From NCBI GenBank assembly GCA_003344405.1, contig NOWV01000164.1:113935-177934 (forward strand): 64,000 nucleotides of DNA. Direction: 5' to 3'. Positions 26,291 to 39,400 of the stretch are shown here, piece after piece. A program made the position numbers and the translations under genes. The notes under the pieces were generated by a model, which saw only the letters and a program-made list of their open reading frames with translations, had not been told where the DNA came from and searched no databases. This DNA is from Trichoplax sp. H2 (lineage: Eukaryota; Placozoa; Uniplacotomia; Trichoplacea). Position 1 is the first letter of the stretch, and each line of letters begins with the position of its first letter.

Positions 26291-27395
26291 TTATCATTAG
26301 TTACATGGCAACCGGTTGCAAATTAAGTTAAAATCAGTTATAGTAGCACATTTTAAGCAGATCAATTTTTCTACTAGAATGCAAAGTTAAAGATGCCTTA
26401 AAATCCAAGGAAGCGCTTCGTACGTCACTTCATCATAAACTACGCTGAAATGTTTCCAGATTATGTTCACTATTTTAGCGCAGAAGCCTAGGGTAGAAAT
26501 TAAAAATTTGTGTAATGAGTCAATATTCGCTACTTTTATGATAGTAATACACGTGTGAAATAAAATAAGAATTTAGTTTTACTCGAGCTCCTACTGGATC
26601 TATTAGAATAGAATAGACATCAAAGTAAGTTTGCTTGATGATGTCACTCTTATTTATTGATTTGTTTGCTTTAGCTAAACATTCTTTGGTTAATCCTATA
26701 ACTAAGATGCCTTATAGATGTGTTTATCATGGCTTGGATCGATGACACTTTTAATTAAGATAGAAATGAGATAAATACTATGTATGATACTTGACACTGA
26801 ATTCCTCCATCGATTTTATGGCACAGTCTGCTATAGATGATTATTTTTAATTTGAATAAACACTTAATATACAATCTGCCATCTATTAGCGCTAAATTGA
26901 CAGAGATAAGTGAAGATTTATTCTCAAAATTGTAAAGGAAAAAGTAGTCAAAGTAATCGTTAATAATTAACGCAATTTCAGGTTATAACTACAACAAAAA
27001 AATGTATCACGACAGTATTATCTGAAGTGACTTAAAACGCTACTAGATAGGCATTTCAGTTAGGCAAGATTATCTTTGTGTTTAAATCATTTTAACTGAT
27101 AAAAGCTAAAAAAATACTTATACAAGAGTTTGATGCACTTATTTCTATTCAAACCCTGATTGATCTAACCCCTGTTATGCTTTCAATTGAAATAATTACG
27201 ATCGAAAATAATAATAAAAGCATGGGTCTTTATATAAGTTTTGAACAATCCATTTTACAATTCGTCCTTATTTACCTCTTATGATTTCTTCATAACGAGC
27301 AAAGGGCCGCTATGAAGAGAGAGTTTTTGTGAAATAACTTTTCAACGTAATAATGGAGTGAATTTCATCAAAAATGTCTTGATAATTGTCCATAG

Positions 27396-30300
27396 GAAGG
27401 AAATCTATATTTTAAAACCATTCAAGAGAAGACTGGCCATACCATCTTTAGAATTAATTTGGGAGTAGAAGCTTTCGCCTTGTGCGATAGCCAAAGTGCA
27501 ACTGCAGTTTTCGATTATAGTAAGGTAAAATGAAATACTATATATATCAATACTACAACTTGTCATTGGCGATTTAGATAAGAATGATTTGATAGCCTAG
27601 GTGTCTATATATGCAGGGTACTCTTGGAAGATTATTATTTCCATCTATTTTAGCAAGATGATGATAGCAATAACATTGACTCTATTAAGATTTCATTTCG
27701 TCGATTTTACTAATTTCTTTTCATAACAGGTGACTAAAGATGATGGCTTTGGTCGATTAAAATTCAACAAAAATCTAACCGGTCAAATAAGACCATCTAT
27801 ATTTTGTAATGGAGAAGTACATGAACGCTATCGAAAGTTTCTAATGGATGTTTTTCGTGCTACATCGGTTGATTACTTAATTAAAGTGACCAATGAAGCA
27901 GTTGAAAAACATTTCAGCTTATGGGAAAAGAGTTATACGGGTAAGTTTCTGTTGCAGAGACTGATTTTCAGCGTACTCTTACTTGCGGACAAGTACGCGG
28001 ATACTTGCAGACTTGTGACTTTAAATAGTACCTTGACTTGAGGACATCACATTTCGTTAAATCCTATTTGAAGTATAAATACTACTAGAATCATAAGGAA
28101 TGTTCTCTTCCTCTTTCGAAATTGGTCTTGTAATATTTATCGTATTTTTTAATCTTGTCTAGGTGCGGGTATTGCCAAAGAATGGGAAATGGATATTTTA
28201 AGGTTATGCAGCGATATTGTACATCGGGCAATTCTTGGAGGAGAGATAAGCTCCGAAGCTTCACATAATTGGCTTATGGGCATTCTGAAGAAGAAAAGGT
28301 ACTTTTAATAAAGTAAAAATGCTTAACCGTATTAAAATAAGCTTATTGAGAAAGTTGAGTTGTGCTTTAATTCTTTAGCAGTACAAAATTAAACGTTCAT
28401 GATATAACTCGTAACTATAACGTAAATCGATCGAAATTAATGATTATACAATAGAGAAAAATGGGATATGAAAGAGTTGGAGGGGTAGAATTTCAAATTC
28501 AGATGATTTTAATAATCTTTCAGCCTTGTACTATCCATGAAATTAAGCCTAATAAGGACAAAAATTGAATCTCTTCGATTACGCATAGTAGCGAAATCGG
28601 ACGTGAAAGGGTTGAAGGGAAAGAATTACAAATTAAGATGATTTTAACGATCTTTCAGTCTTGTATCAATCATGAAATTAAGCCTAATAAGGACATAAAT
28701 TTAAATCTCTTCAGTTAAGCATAGTCGTTCAATTTGCCTTAGAATTGTTGTGTATACTTGTATAATTATAGTCGTGTTTAGTTATTCATTTTATCTTTAC
28801 TATGTCTATCCCAATCACTTGAATGTAATCATAATTAAGTAATTTTTAGGATTCCTATACGTCTTATACTTGAGGTTAAATTAGATATGATAATAGTGAG
28901 AGATCGAACATATGATACTAATATTTTACGATAGTTTTTCCAAGCGTTCTAGAATAGACTTTGATACTCGGAATATTTTACTACAGATTATAGTAAATTT
29001 CTATTTAATTAAGTCTATCCTAATCACTTAAGAGTCATTCTATTTAGAATTTTTTCTTGTCACTAGATCTTATTCATTAGATTAAATCTAATGCGATTAT
29101 GGTGGTACAGTAGCAATTCAATAGATACGTTATGTAGTATATCCAATTCTCTCGAAATTATTCTAAACTCGGTGTAGATCAAATAAATTGCAGTAGCTAT
29201 CACAGAATCTTATTGATTAACGATTTATTCTACTTTTTATTACCTCTCTAGATCAGCTTTAGGGGTCAAAACTAAATTTTTCTCCAAGGCTATCGTTGGA
29301 TATGCAATTCTCACCAATGGAATTAAAGAATCTCCCCACTATCAGAGCATGATCAAACTAGCTGACAAACGATCAGTTTCTGAAGAGGAAGCATTAAACA
29401 ATATTCTCTTTTCCATTCTGTAAGTCATCATAGGAAAGTAGAATCAATATAGTTAGATTTAAAATAATCATAGTACATATTTTTTCTGGAAATGAGTTTC
29501 TGCATAATAGAAGTACAATACTGCGGTCAGTAATTCACGATCCTATTACAGCAGGCATAATCTATCCAATTCCTCACGATAAATAAATTCTTGATGTAGA
29601 CGTCGTTACATAATTTATTTCTGTCTTAGGAAAGCTAAATTAGGGCTCTTTGATGTATTTTTTATACCTCTACTAATTCTATAACTTTCAATTTGCATCT
29701 TGGTAATGAATTAGATTCAATTACTATGGAGGATGCAGTGCTGCCTTTCGGACATGTGCTGCAAGGATATCAATATTAGACGAAAATATCAAAAGCGAAT
29801 TAATCGAAGATATTAAAAGTGCTATAAATAAATATGGAGGCCTAACTGGTCAAGCTTTGTGTCAAATGAGAAAGCTCCATTCCTTTGTTTTGGAAGTGAG
29901 TAAAAGATAAATTAAAATGATTACTTGATCTTGTCCTCTTAATTATCAACGAAAATATTTTGCTAAGACAAAGTACGCATAGACGGATACAATTTCATTA
30001 AAATACCATATTCAGCTCTCAGTTCACATCAAACAATAATATATTTATCTGTGATATTAAGTTAAGATGAAAGTACAATTATCCCTCTACATGATCTTTT
30101 AATTGTTTGAAATGAGAATTGGAGTTAGAATTGAGTAAAACGGGAAAGAAAAATACGTCATGAATTAATATTGAAAAATTTAACTATTTAGTTTTAGATT
30201 ATCCATTGTTGAGTTTGTGGCAAACAAAAATAAATCATAACTAAATATTATTCCAGAATTGGCATCCTTAACCCATATAGTTCATATACTATTGTAGTAA

Positions 30301-32432
30301 ACTGGATACAGCAAATAGTAGCAAGATAATGATGGTTACAAAATTAAACTATTCTCTTCTTAAACTAACAGTATGATATTCTATCAAATTACAGAATCTT
30401 AGAATGTCTTCACCCGTGAATTTAATTTTTGGACGAGCAGTGTAAGTATTTCCCTTTTGAAGGGGATACCTAATTGACTATTTCATTTTTTAGCAAGTTT
30501 TAAATTGCTTTTTAATATTCGATTGCCTAAAGTAGTCAAAAAATTAAATCAGCTTCAACAGTATAGAGGCACATACAGTCCAAACGATAACATACAGGAA
30601 AATATTAGTGGACATGTCTTGATCCACACCAAATACATAGTTATAATTATTATACTTATGATGAAAATATCGTTATTTAGCAAGTTACTGTACCGCACAT
30701 TCTCTACTTTTAGTCTAATCTATATTCAAATTTAATTCTTTTGCCTATCTTTTAGTGAAGATTTAATGGTTAAATCTAATACCGGAACTTACAAGATTCC
30801 AAAAGGCAAATTAATGGTAGCTAATCTCTTTTGGGCACACCGAGATACTAGAGTATTCGATGATCCACTTACCTTTCAAGCACTGCGATTTTTTAATAAT
30901 CCGGTAAGATTTATATCTCACTTAATTATATAGACTACCTTTTTAGCTGTAGTTAAGGATTATAGGTACAGTATTCTTCCATATCAATCATGAAATTTGA
31001 AGATTTTGTCAATTTACTTTTAAACAGGATCTTAAAAATTATCTGTACTGGGAAGCTGGGCCTTTCTCTAAGGATCAGTGTGAAAAGACCCATCAATGTC
31101 CTGGTCGGGTAAGTAAATTTCTCATTGGACACTATTAAATAAATTTTATATTTTCTTCCTCTAAATGAAATTACTTGTGATGTCCGAAAGTATTCTACTT
31201 TGCTTCAGATTTATGCTAGACTAATTTAACTCTTATTAGATTAATCATTTCGAGATTATCGTAACTTATTAAATTTCTATCTCTTCTTATTTGTGTAATG
31301 ATATACCCTCATTTTAACTACAATAAACGAATCATCTTCGATCACTAGCTTAGCTACTCGTCTAGATTCACTTACCGTTTATTGTAAATATCGATGAATA
31401 AACATGAAATTAGTTTAATGTACGACAGTCAGCTCTACGACCTAGCCATTATCGAGTACGAATAACATCAAAAATATTTAACCAATTATTACGATATTTT
31501 AATGATGTACGCTTCTATTAATTATAATTATCAGTATCATACAATTTTGAGCTGAAGATTTTTTCTTTCAATGACGGATAGAAATGACATAACTGTGATA
31601 TATCTCGAGCTTTTCCTAATAATTTAAATACAAACATTTTACGCCTACGCGTATAATGAAACATAATTAAATGAAGCAAATTATTTTAACCTTCCGTTTT
31701 ATATCTTACACATATTCAAAATAATGTATCTTGATTCCCTAGAACATTGCTATCCCTTCCATCATGCTATTTTCCGCTTATCTGCTCCTTCAAGGAGACT
31801 ATCAACTAGGTAGTGAGCCTCAATGGACAGGAAAAAAGTAAGCATAGTATCCGTAAAACGTTGTAAATATTTTGTATTTTATCTTTTAAACTAAAATTAT
31901 AAATTCTATGCTAATACCACTAAAATAATTGATAGTATAATATCCATTTAAATATTAGAATCTCTGAGCTAATTCCGTTATTCACTTGCAAAACATGAAT
32001 GAACATGATATAAGACTTTTACAAGATCTAATATTCGTTTTTGTGTATTTAATGATAGAATTCGACGCTTAGGGACTCCTGATGAGATCATCACTCTAAA
32101 AAAATTTAAATACAAATCAGACGTAAGTGAACCATTTATTTTAACAACGCAATAAATCCATCCATTGCACCTCCGTTATTTACTCCATTTTAGCCCTATA
32201 TAGCTTTACTTTAACTTCTTCGTAACTGTACCATAGGCCTGTCTTACTTTCGTTATATATTCCAAAATTAACCTCTACTGACAATTGTTACATTGCAAAT
32301 ATAATTCCATCTATATTCTCATCATAGGTTACAGTTTCGCTACCGGAAGCTGTTCTAAATAGCAAATTAAAGTATGATGAAATGACAGCCGAAAATAATA
32401 ATAGTCAATGTCCTGTGGACAGCGAAGCTTAA
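27396..32432 (+). CDS. CYP74-clan cytochrome P450, gene B; first exon not found
   Basis: Eleven exons equal to exons 2-12 of the other copies: 27396-27524, 27730-27940, 28163-28298, 29252-29419, 29715-29895, 30395-30441, 30756-30903, 31028-31108, 31743-31837, 32059-32122 and 32328-32432. They give 454 residues in a single frame to TAA. Exon 2 begins with a normal acceptor in phase 0, so an upstream exon of about 35 codons is expected. Hallmarks are the LTG.IRPS segment that is very AOS-like, the SEEEALNNILF approach to the I-helix, the FNYYGG I-helix motif, ExxR across the exon 6/7 junction, a WAHRD segment, and the heme motif HQCPGR. A Phe occupies the AOS toggle position (KDDGF). All catalytic features are intact, so a working lipid-hydroperoxide-metabolising enzyme is likely. 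An AATAAA overlaps the stop at 32431-32436. Confidence 0.9.
28463..28727. repeat. Tandem duplication inside an intron of P450 gene B
   Basis: Two copies of about 130 bases (about 28463-28597 and 28600-28727) share GTTGGAGGGGTAGAAT-like text, AGATGATTTTAA, GATCTTTCAG, CTTGTA, CATGAAATTAAGCC and TAATAAGGACA in the same order. They lie in the intron between 28298 and 29252. Confidence 0.88.
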
Positions 32433-35400
32433 TAAAAACAAAATGAAGGAAATCGAAACTTAGAATAAGACTGCAATTCCTTAATTTTAGTATGATTTAA
32501 TTCTCGAAGTATTTTTAACGATAATATTTGGTATTTTCTTGTAAATTTTATCTGCTACGATTTACTTCCACTACCACGCTTTACTTTGATATGTCTACTA
32601 AATACAGCATCAATTTTTTTATCTTTCTTTATTTTGACGTAATCTAACGTTTTGTCTTCAATATTAAAATATTTCTGCTTTAATTGTAAAATATAACATC
32701 GATGTAGTTTACTTCTCATCCTTACCTAATTGCAATTAATATTAACAGTACAGCATACGGTGTATTTAGTCATGAAAGATAATATTTCAGCTGATCCATC
32801 CTTTTAATCTTACTTCTATTACGTAGAAACATTATTGTAAGAAATTTATTAGACGATGTAATTGGCCTACAGATCATAAATACATAAGCATCAAATTGTT
32901 TACTTTAAAGAATTTCATGCAAGTCACTTAAATACTTAAACTTAAATTTCTTGCTCCTATCTACATAATTATGATATAGTAAATCTTGATGATATTTGTA
33001 ATCTTACAATTTCATGTTAACTTGGACGACTTAACTCACGATGTCCCCGCAATCATAGATGATAATTTCAGTATGAGAATCCAGCTGTGAACTAATCATT
33101 ATAGATCATCAATCAACTTTTTTACTAATAAGCGTATTTTAATCCCAAGCGTTTAAATACTACTTGCGTATTTAGGTGTGAATACAAACTTACTTGCATG
33201 ATAAACTGATATCTTGCATCATTAGCTATAGTTGTAGCTATTCCTGATCTAATTGTTGTCTATCTAGTAAGTTCGTTCTATTATATCTGTAACATATCGT
33301 AGTAAATAGTAACCCATAGCATTCTTATAGTTTATTACGGCAGACTATTACGAATATCAGTACTTAAGAAATAAAATCTGCTAGGTTGTATTAAATGTTC
33401 GTAATTTTAAAATGATGCTGTAGTAATTCTACTCATGAATTTTTAATCGTATGAAACTGTTTTAATGAGATATTCTACGTTAATGTAGTAATTCATAAAT
33501 AAGCTAATCAATCTTGACTTCACCTAAGAATTATTACTGCTTGTAATGCTTGCTTTTTACTGATTAAAATGTTTTGAATGATACAGTAATTGATACTATT
33601 GCATCAAATCGTTGGCTAATAAATGCTGTTGGAGTTTTTGAAGTTGATTTCTATATACTGTACAGTATTATAAAATCGTAAGTCTGGAATACGAAACCCG
33701 ATAGATACCATTTCCACATTAATTTATAGACGCATTTTTAAGGGATGATTTTTAGCTAACATCGTGTATATATAATGGCTGAAATTGAAATGCTACACAT
33801 ATTATATACTATATTAGTGATTTACGGGTATATACAATATTAAATTTACATAGCCTTCTTATAAGGTAGCCTGAAATTAATCATGAAATGTATGCAAGTG
33901 CTAACTTTGTAACCACGATTATCGCAGAATAACATGCTGTCACAAAGTAAATTTTTTAGGCTTATTATTAAGCTAGAGTTATGATGGAGCTAAGATTAAT
34001 TATAATGATAGTGATATAACAACTTGATATGATTCGATCATATTAATTACAAGAAGGAACTTTAGATATAAGCAATTTTGCAGCTTAAATATACATACCA
34101 TCAAATTCTAACGCTAACTCACGAGTATAAAGTTAGGATAGGATTAGCTATATCGATAGCAATACAACTACTCACGATAACTTAACTATATTAATTATAA
34201 ATAATAGCTATATCATAGATAGAAATTCCGAACCTTTACATAGCTTACATACTTTTGCGTTCTAATCTTAAGCTTATCCAATAGTATCTTCGCGAAAAAA
34301 TTATTTTCCAACTGTAAATCATTTACATTATCATTGCCGAGAAGAATTATATCTTCGTATTGTAGAAATCTTTGGTTAATCAAGTACTATGGTCATCATA
34401 TCAACAGGTTGTTGCTACTATAAAATCATAATATTATGATTTACGCTATTGATTAATCAGACTGTATATAATATTTGTATAAAATTTCGTTTACACTAAT
34501 TTTCTATAAAGATAACAGTTTACAATTCATCATATTGGATCTATTCACCTTACAAACATCGTTGCAGTAATGATTAATATTATTATACTCATACTTTAAG
34601 TATCTGTATACAGTAATTTGAATTAGCCATGATATGGTTAATTATTCCGACTATTTTTGAAAGATATTACCGATTCGGTCAAACACCTACGAATAATTCT
34701 ATCAGATTAGCTTTGCAAGTTAATATCTGTGCAACTCCATTTTAACTTATGAGGTCTCCTGACAATATATGAATATATTGAATATATTGTATAAAAAAAC
34801 ATTATTACATCTATTAGGCGGTATCCTTTAGGATAACGTGGTAGCGAGATCATGTAAAATTACTATACTGTCCATGTTCATATTGCAAGAAAGAATTCAA
34901 TTGCGGAAACTAGACTGTATATTAGGATAAGAACAAACTTTTCCACCGGGGATAGAAACAATATATGCTAAATTGTATTCTCATAGCTATATAAGGATAT
35001 CATCATTAACATAATAATGTGACTTTTCTACCATAATTGTTGTTGAATGGCTAAGCATAGTAAATCAGGAATGGGTCAAGACAAGAAGTAGTCTCCAAGG
35101 CATTAACTTGAATAATACCTTAACTACATGCTAGAGGAGTGCTGCTTTATACTCTAGACAATAACTTTAATTATTCACTGACCATGACCCAAGACTCTTC
35201 TAATCGTCTCTAATTTAGTTTGTCTGTAATTTCTTTTCACTAGACGTCAATATTATCTCCCACCCTAGTCATATGTGGCTAATAGAACTGATTGCTGTCT
35301 TAAATGTAGGATTAAAGGGTTAAATTTCGATCGACATCAATACATTAAGTTATTCCTATCACTTTCTTACCTATAATCCAATCAATAATCGGAAAAATTA

Positions 35401-36462
35401 CTCAGATAGATAACTTATCCCATTTTTTTATCGCCATTAAGATTAAGGTATGTTTTTATTCATCCTGATAGCCCATAATAAAGATATGACTCATAGCATT
35501 AACCGATTTGTACGTAGAACTAAGACTATATTATTACAAATCTTCTTTAAAATGCTTTCTACTTTTCAGGATAGCTTGTCTAATTTCTTCATCGTAATTA
35601 CAAGATATATTATTTATACGTCAAGTACTGCAATGATGCATGACTTAGGGGAATAATAAGTATACTGTACTAATAGAAATTTTCATCTAAGTTAAGCAAG
35701 TGTGTTACCCGCCCAATAAAGACATAGTTTTCTTTTTATTGTAATTTTTTACTTCGTTACTTATTGCTAAGTTTTTGTAATTTTATTATTCCCTTAATCT
35801 AAGCTATAAAAAAGTATGGATGTTGTTAGAATTACATGTTAAGTAGCAATTATACTATATGATATAAGCAATTTAAAAGCTATTTTCGCTTACCCTACCA
35901 AGCTTATAATTCTGGTTGTATCATAGGTAATCTTTTCGTAATTTGAAACCTAAACAGTTGTAGAAGCAATGTTTTATATATACATGTATATTAAGCTTGG
36001 AAATTTAATTATATCAAAGCTTTACGTTGACCTATTAAATTCATTAATATGATAGTTCTATTATATTCCTCACCTGATTGCCTTCTTAAGAACAGTGATG
36101 ATATAATACCCAGCTCTGATTACGCTGCAGCAACTTTTCGATGATTTTATAGATTTTGTTCACGATTGCAGACCTATTCATTACCAGTATTAACTTATAA
36201 CGATAAATAACTCTATGCTTGACAAGACAACAGATTAACTATTCAACGTATAAAATTTTTAGCGCCATACTTGTTCCAGTCATCTTGTCGTGTAACAACA
36301 ATTCGATAGTTAGCAAATATAGCTTATTTTCGAAATGATTTAATAAATAAAAATAATAGCAATAGTTTATTAACCTTAGCATTTCTTTCTTTTGATCCTG
36401 TATGTAGAAAATTCTTCAAGTTTTTGCATTTATGCAATAATAAAATACTATAATGATCAAAG
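32433..36462. other. Intergenic region between P450 genes B and C
   Basis: About 4.0 kb of AT-rich DNA with no supported exon on either strand. The 68-codon plus-strand ORF at 35450 lacks family or splice support. Only the last few hundred bases need be regulatory for gene C. Confidence 0.55.
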
Positions 36463-39400
36463 ATGGATAATGATAAAGAAATGGAAAGTACTAAACCTGA
36501 AGAAAAACGAGATACCATTCCTGGATTTTTTACCTCTCTTAACAATTGGTACTGTATGTCAAAGTTACAACATGTAAGTCTCAATTACTAAAATTAATTA
36601 TACTGTTGTGTATATGGCAAGAGTCTGTATAGGGTTGAACGATGTTCAGTAATTCACTTTAATATCTTCATCGAATCATCAAGCTGCAATTAAATGCCTC
36701 ATCTTCCTTACTGTACTTTTAATCCCATCCATCGATGACAGCGTGCTTTAAAATCTTGCTGTTTTTAAAAGCTTTGTCTCTCTTATTGTACTTTAATCCC
36801 GTCCATTGATGACAGCGTGCTTTAAAATCTACTTTCAGTTTTATAACACCATTCTGATAATTAATATCCAGTAGCCTTGTGTTGATTACAGGCTTTCTTG
36901 GCTGATATAGCGTTACATAATAAAATTTGTTAACCATATTCTTGTAACTACATTCTAAACTTATTCTGCTACCTTTCAATCAATTATTCATTCGTCTCCA
37001 ACATTAAATAGAAAGGACATTTATTCTTTCATGAAGAACAACAGCGGCATAAACGAAGTATTTTTCGCGTTAATCTTGGTTATGATGCAATAGCTATACT
37101 AACGAATGAAGAATCACAATTACTCTTTGATAGTAGTAAGGTATGGAAAATGATACTGCAATGAGATGACTAATTTATTGTAAAAATTTTAAGATCATCC
37201 AAAAATATTGCGCCAAAGTATATTAGGTAATTCAACTTTACAACAGTTAATTTTGGAACGTCCCAATACTTTACGAATAATTATAACCGCTATTTATACT
37301 GAAATTAAACACAAATAAGATGGAAATTGTAATACATCTAGACATACTTAAGTATTTTTTTACTATTGAAAACTGTTAATACAGTTGTGATATTCTCTAA
37401 CCAGGTGGCAAAAGAAGATTGTTACGGAATAGCGCTACAAAATGTTCAGTCACTAACGAATTATCCTATAGCATCTTTATGGAGTGATCAAGCTAAAAAG
37501 GATAGAAAATCCTTAATAAATGATGTCGTCCAGCTAATTCCTGTTAACTATTTTATGAAAGTGGTAAGTGATACCATTAAAGAACATTTTCAACGTTGGG
37601 AAGACAAGTACGAAGGTAAAAAGTCTGATATATCTTTTACAAAATTATTTCAAGACTAAAACAGATATTTACTTTTTCACGATGTCTCAGTTTATCTAGG
37701 CAATGGTCCACCCGGTAACTGGGAACGAGATATTCAAGAATTTTGTAGTAATGCAATCAGTTCTTTATTGTTAGGTACACGAGTTGAATTTCAGTCTGCT
37801 TCTGATTGCTTGGAAGCCATGCTGATGATATCAAGGTAATTATAATAGTAGGAGGAAAGCAAGTTATAGTAAAATATCACACAATTAACGCTATGTAACA
37901 AGATAACCTATCGCAGTATTTAATTTGAGCTGTGCAATATCTTGTTGATAAATAAGGATAGCACTATTGTAGCATATAAATCACGCAGTTAATTAAGTCT
38001 AAATTGGCTATAGGTAGCATAATGTAAAATGGAAAGCTTTAAGCTTCAGTTAAGGTATCTATTAATCCATCAGATGATCGATTTTACTATCTATATTTAG
38101 GCTGTTCGTTAAAACTGGATCGTTTAATCGTGGTATTAAAGCTACCAAAGTATTATTACAACAAATTGAACAGTCGCCTAATTTCAAGAAACTCGCTAAA
38201 ATTGGAGAATGCTATTCGTTAACTCAAGATTTTGTTAAAATTAACATTCTTTATATCATGATGCAAGTACTCTAAAATAAAATCTACTCCAGATCTAGAT
38301 GACTTATAGATAGGGTTATAGTCTTGCAGCTAAAGAGTACAAGACGTAAACTTTCACCTAAAGTATGCAATTATTTCAATCCAATTTATATATAGTGCAA
38401 AACTATTCCGAACAAGCAATACATTGATGAGAAGTATAGCTGCTAGAATCATTACATTATCTCCGCAGGACAAGGAACATCTAATTCAAAGTACCTCCCA
38501 GGTCTTGACTAATCACTCAGGATTATCTGAAAGTGCAATGTTAGATATGACTGACTTAAAATCATTTGTGATGGAGGTAAGTTTGCATATTAAATCTAAT
38601 TATAGGGTTATTTTATGCCATTTATTAATATATTATACACTTTTGCGACTCATTGATATCGATCATTGTTGCCTATCTCGTATTTCAGGTTATTCGTACA
38701 TCACCTTCTGTTAGCCTGATTTATGGAAGGGCAGTGTGAGTTAGCGGTGATAATTTAACTTATATTAAATTTTACAATCTTATCGTCTAAATTATGCGTA
38801 TAAAGCTGTATTTCTAGGATATTATATGTAGTAGCTTACTTTTATCCCTGGTTTACTACTCCAGGCCATAAACAACTGACATCAGCGAAATGTACATTTT
38901 ACTTGTACAGTAGAATAACGGATTTAATCATAGTAAATTAAAGTATTTGAAACATGGATAGGCCTTTAATACGAGTATGGTAGTTACGCCTAGTCTTATA
39001 GCTGAGATAGGGTTATTTATCACGTCATCACTAAAACTTGGATATATCTTTCGTATAATTAACTTTTACTTAACATTAATTGTATTTTAGAATAACATAA
39101 TATGATAATAATATAAATTAAACTATTTAAAAATTTACTGGGCTTCAAAATCAAATTAAATGCTATAGTTGATATAAAATTATTAATTATAGACATTAAT
39201 TGCCAATAATGGTTTATATCATATAAATACTCCTAATAGAAATGATATGAATATCAGTGTCGATGGCTCTACTTATAATATTCGTAAAGGGCAGAGATTG
39301 CTTGCCAATCTATATTGGGCAAACAGAGATCCAAAATGGTTTGATAATCCAGATGAATTTCAACCATTTCGATTTAGTAACTATCCGGTAGGTTTATACA

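Larger units (their letters stand above)
21832..27395. other. Intergenic region between P450 genes A and B
   Basis: About 5.6 kb of AT-rich DNA. It should contain the first exon and promoter of gene B, but no ATG-led exon with the Pro-Gly motif shared by A, C and D is visible. Short ORFs on both strands (24152-24971) are Ile/Leu/Tyr-rich and unsupported. A few exon-like open stretches on the minus strand (25833-26660) have mixed amino-acid content but no recognisable family. Confidence 0.5.

Noticed and set aside
36719-36979. Minus-strand ORF of 86 codons with an internal peptide repeat
   Set aside because: It lies antisense inside intron 1 of P450 gene C and is produced by the intronic tandem duplication.
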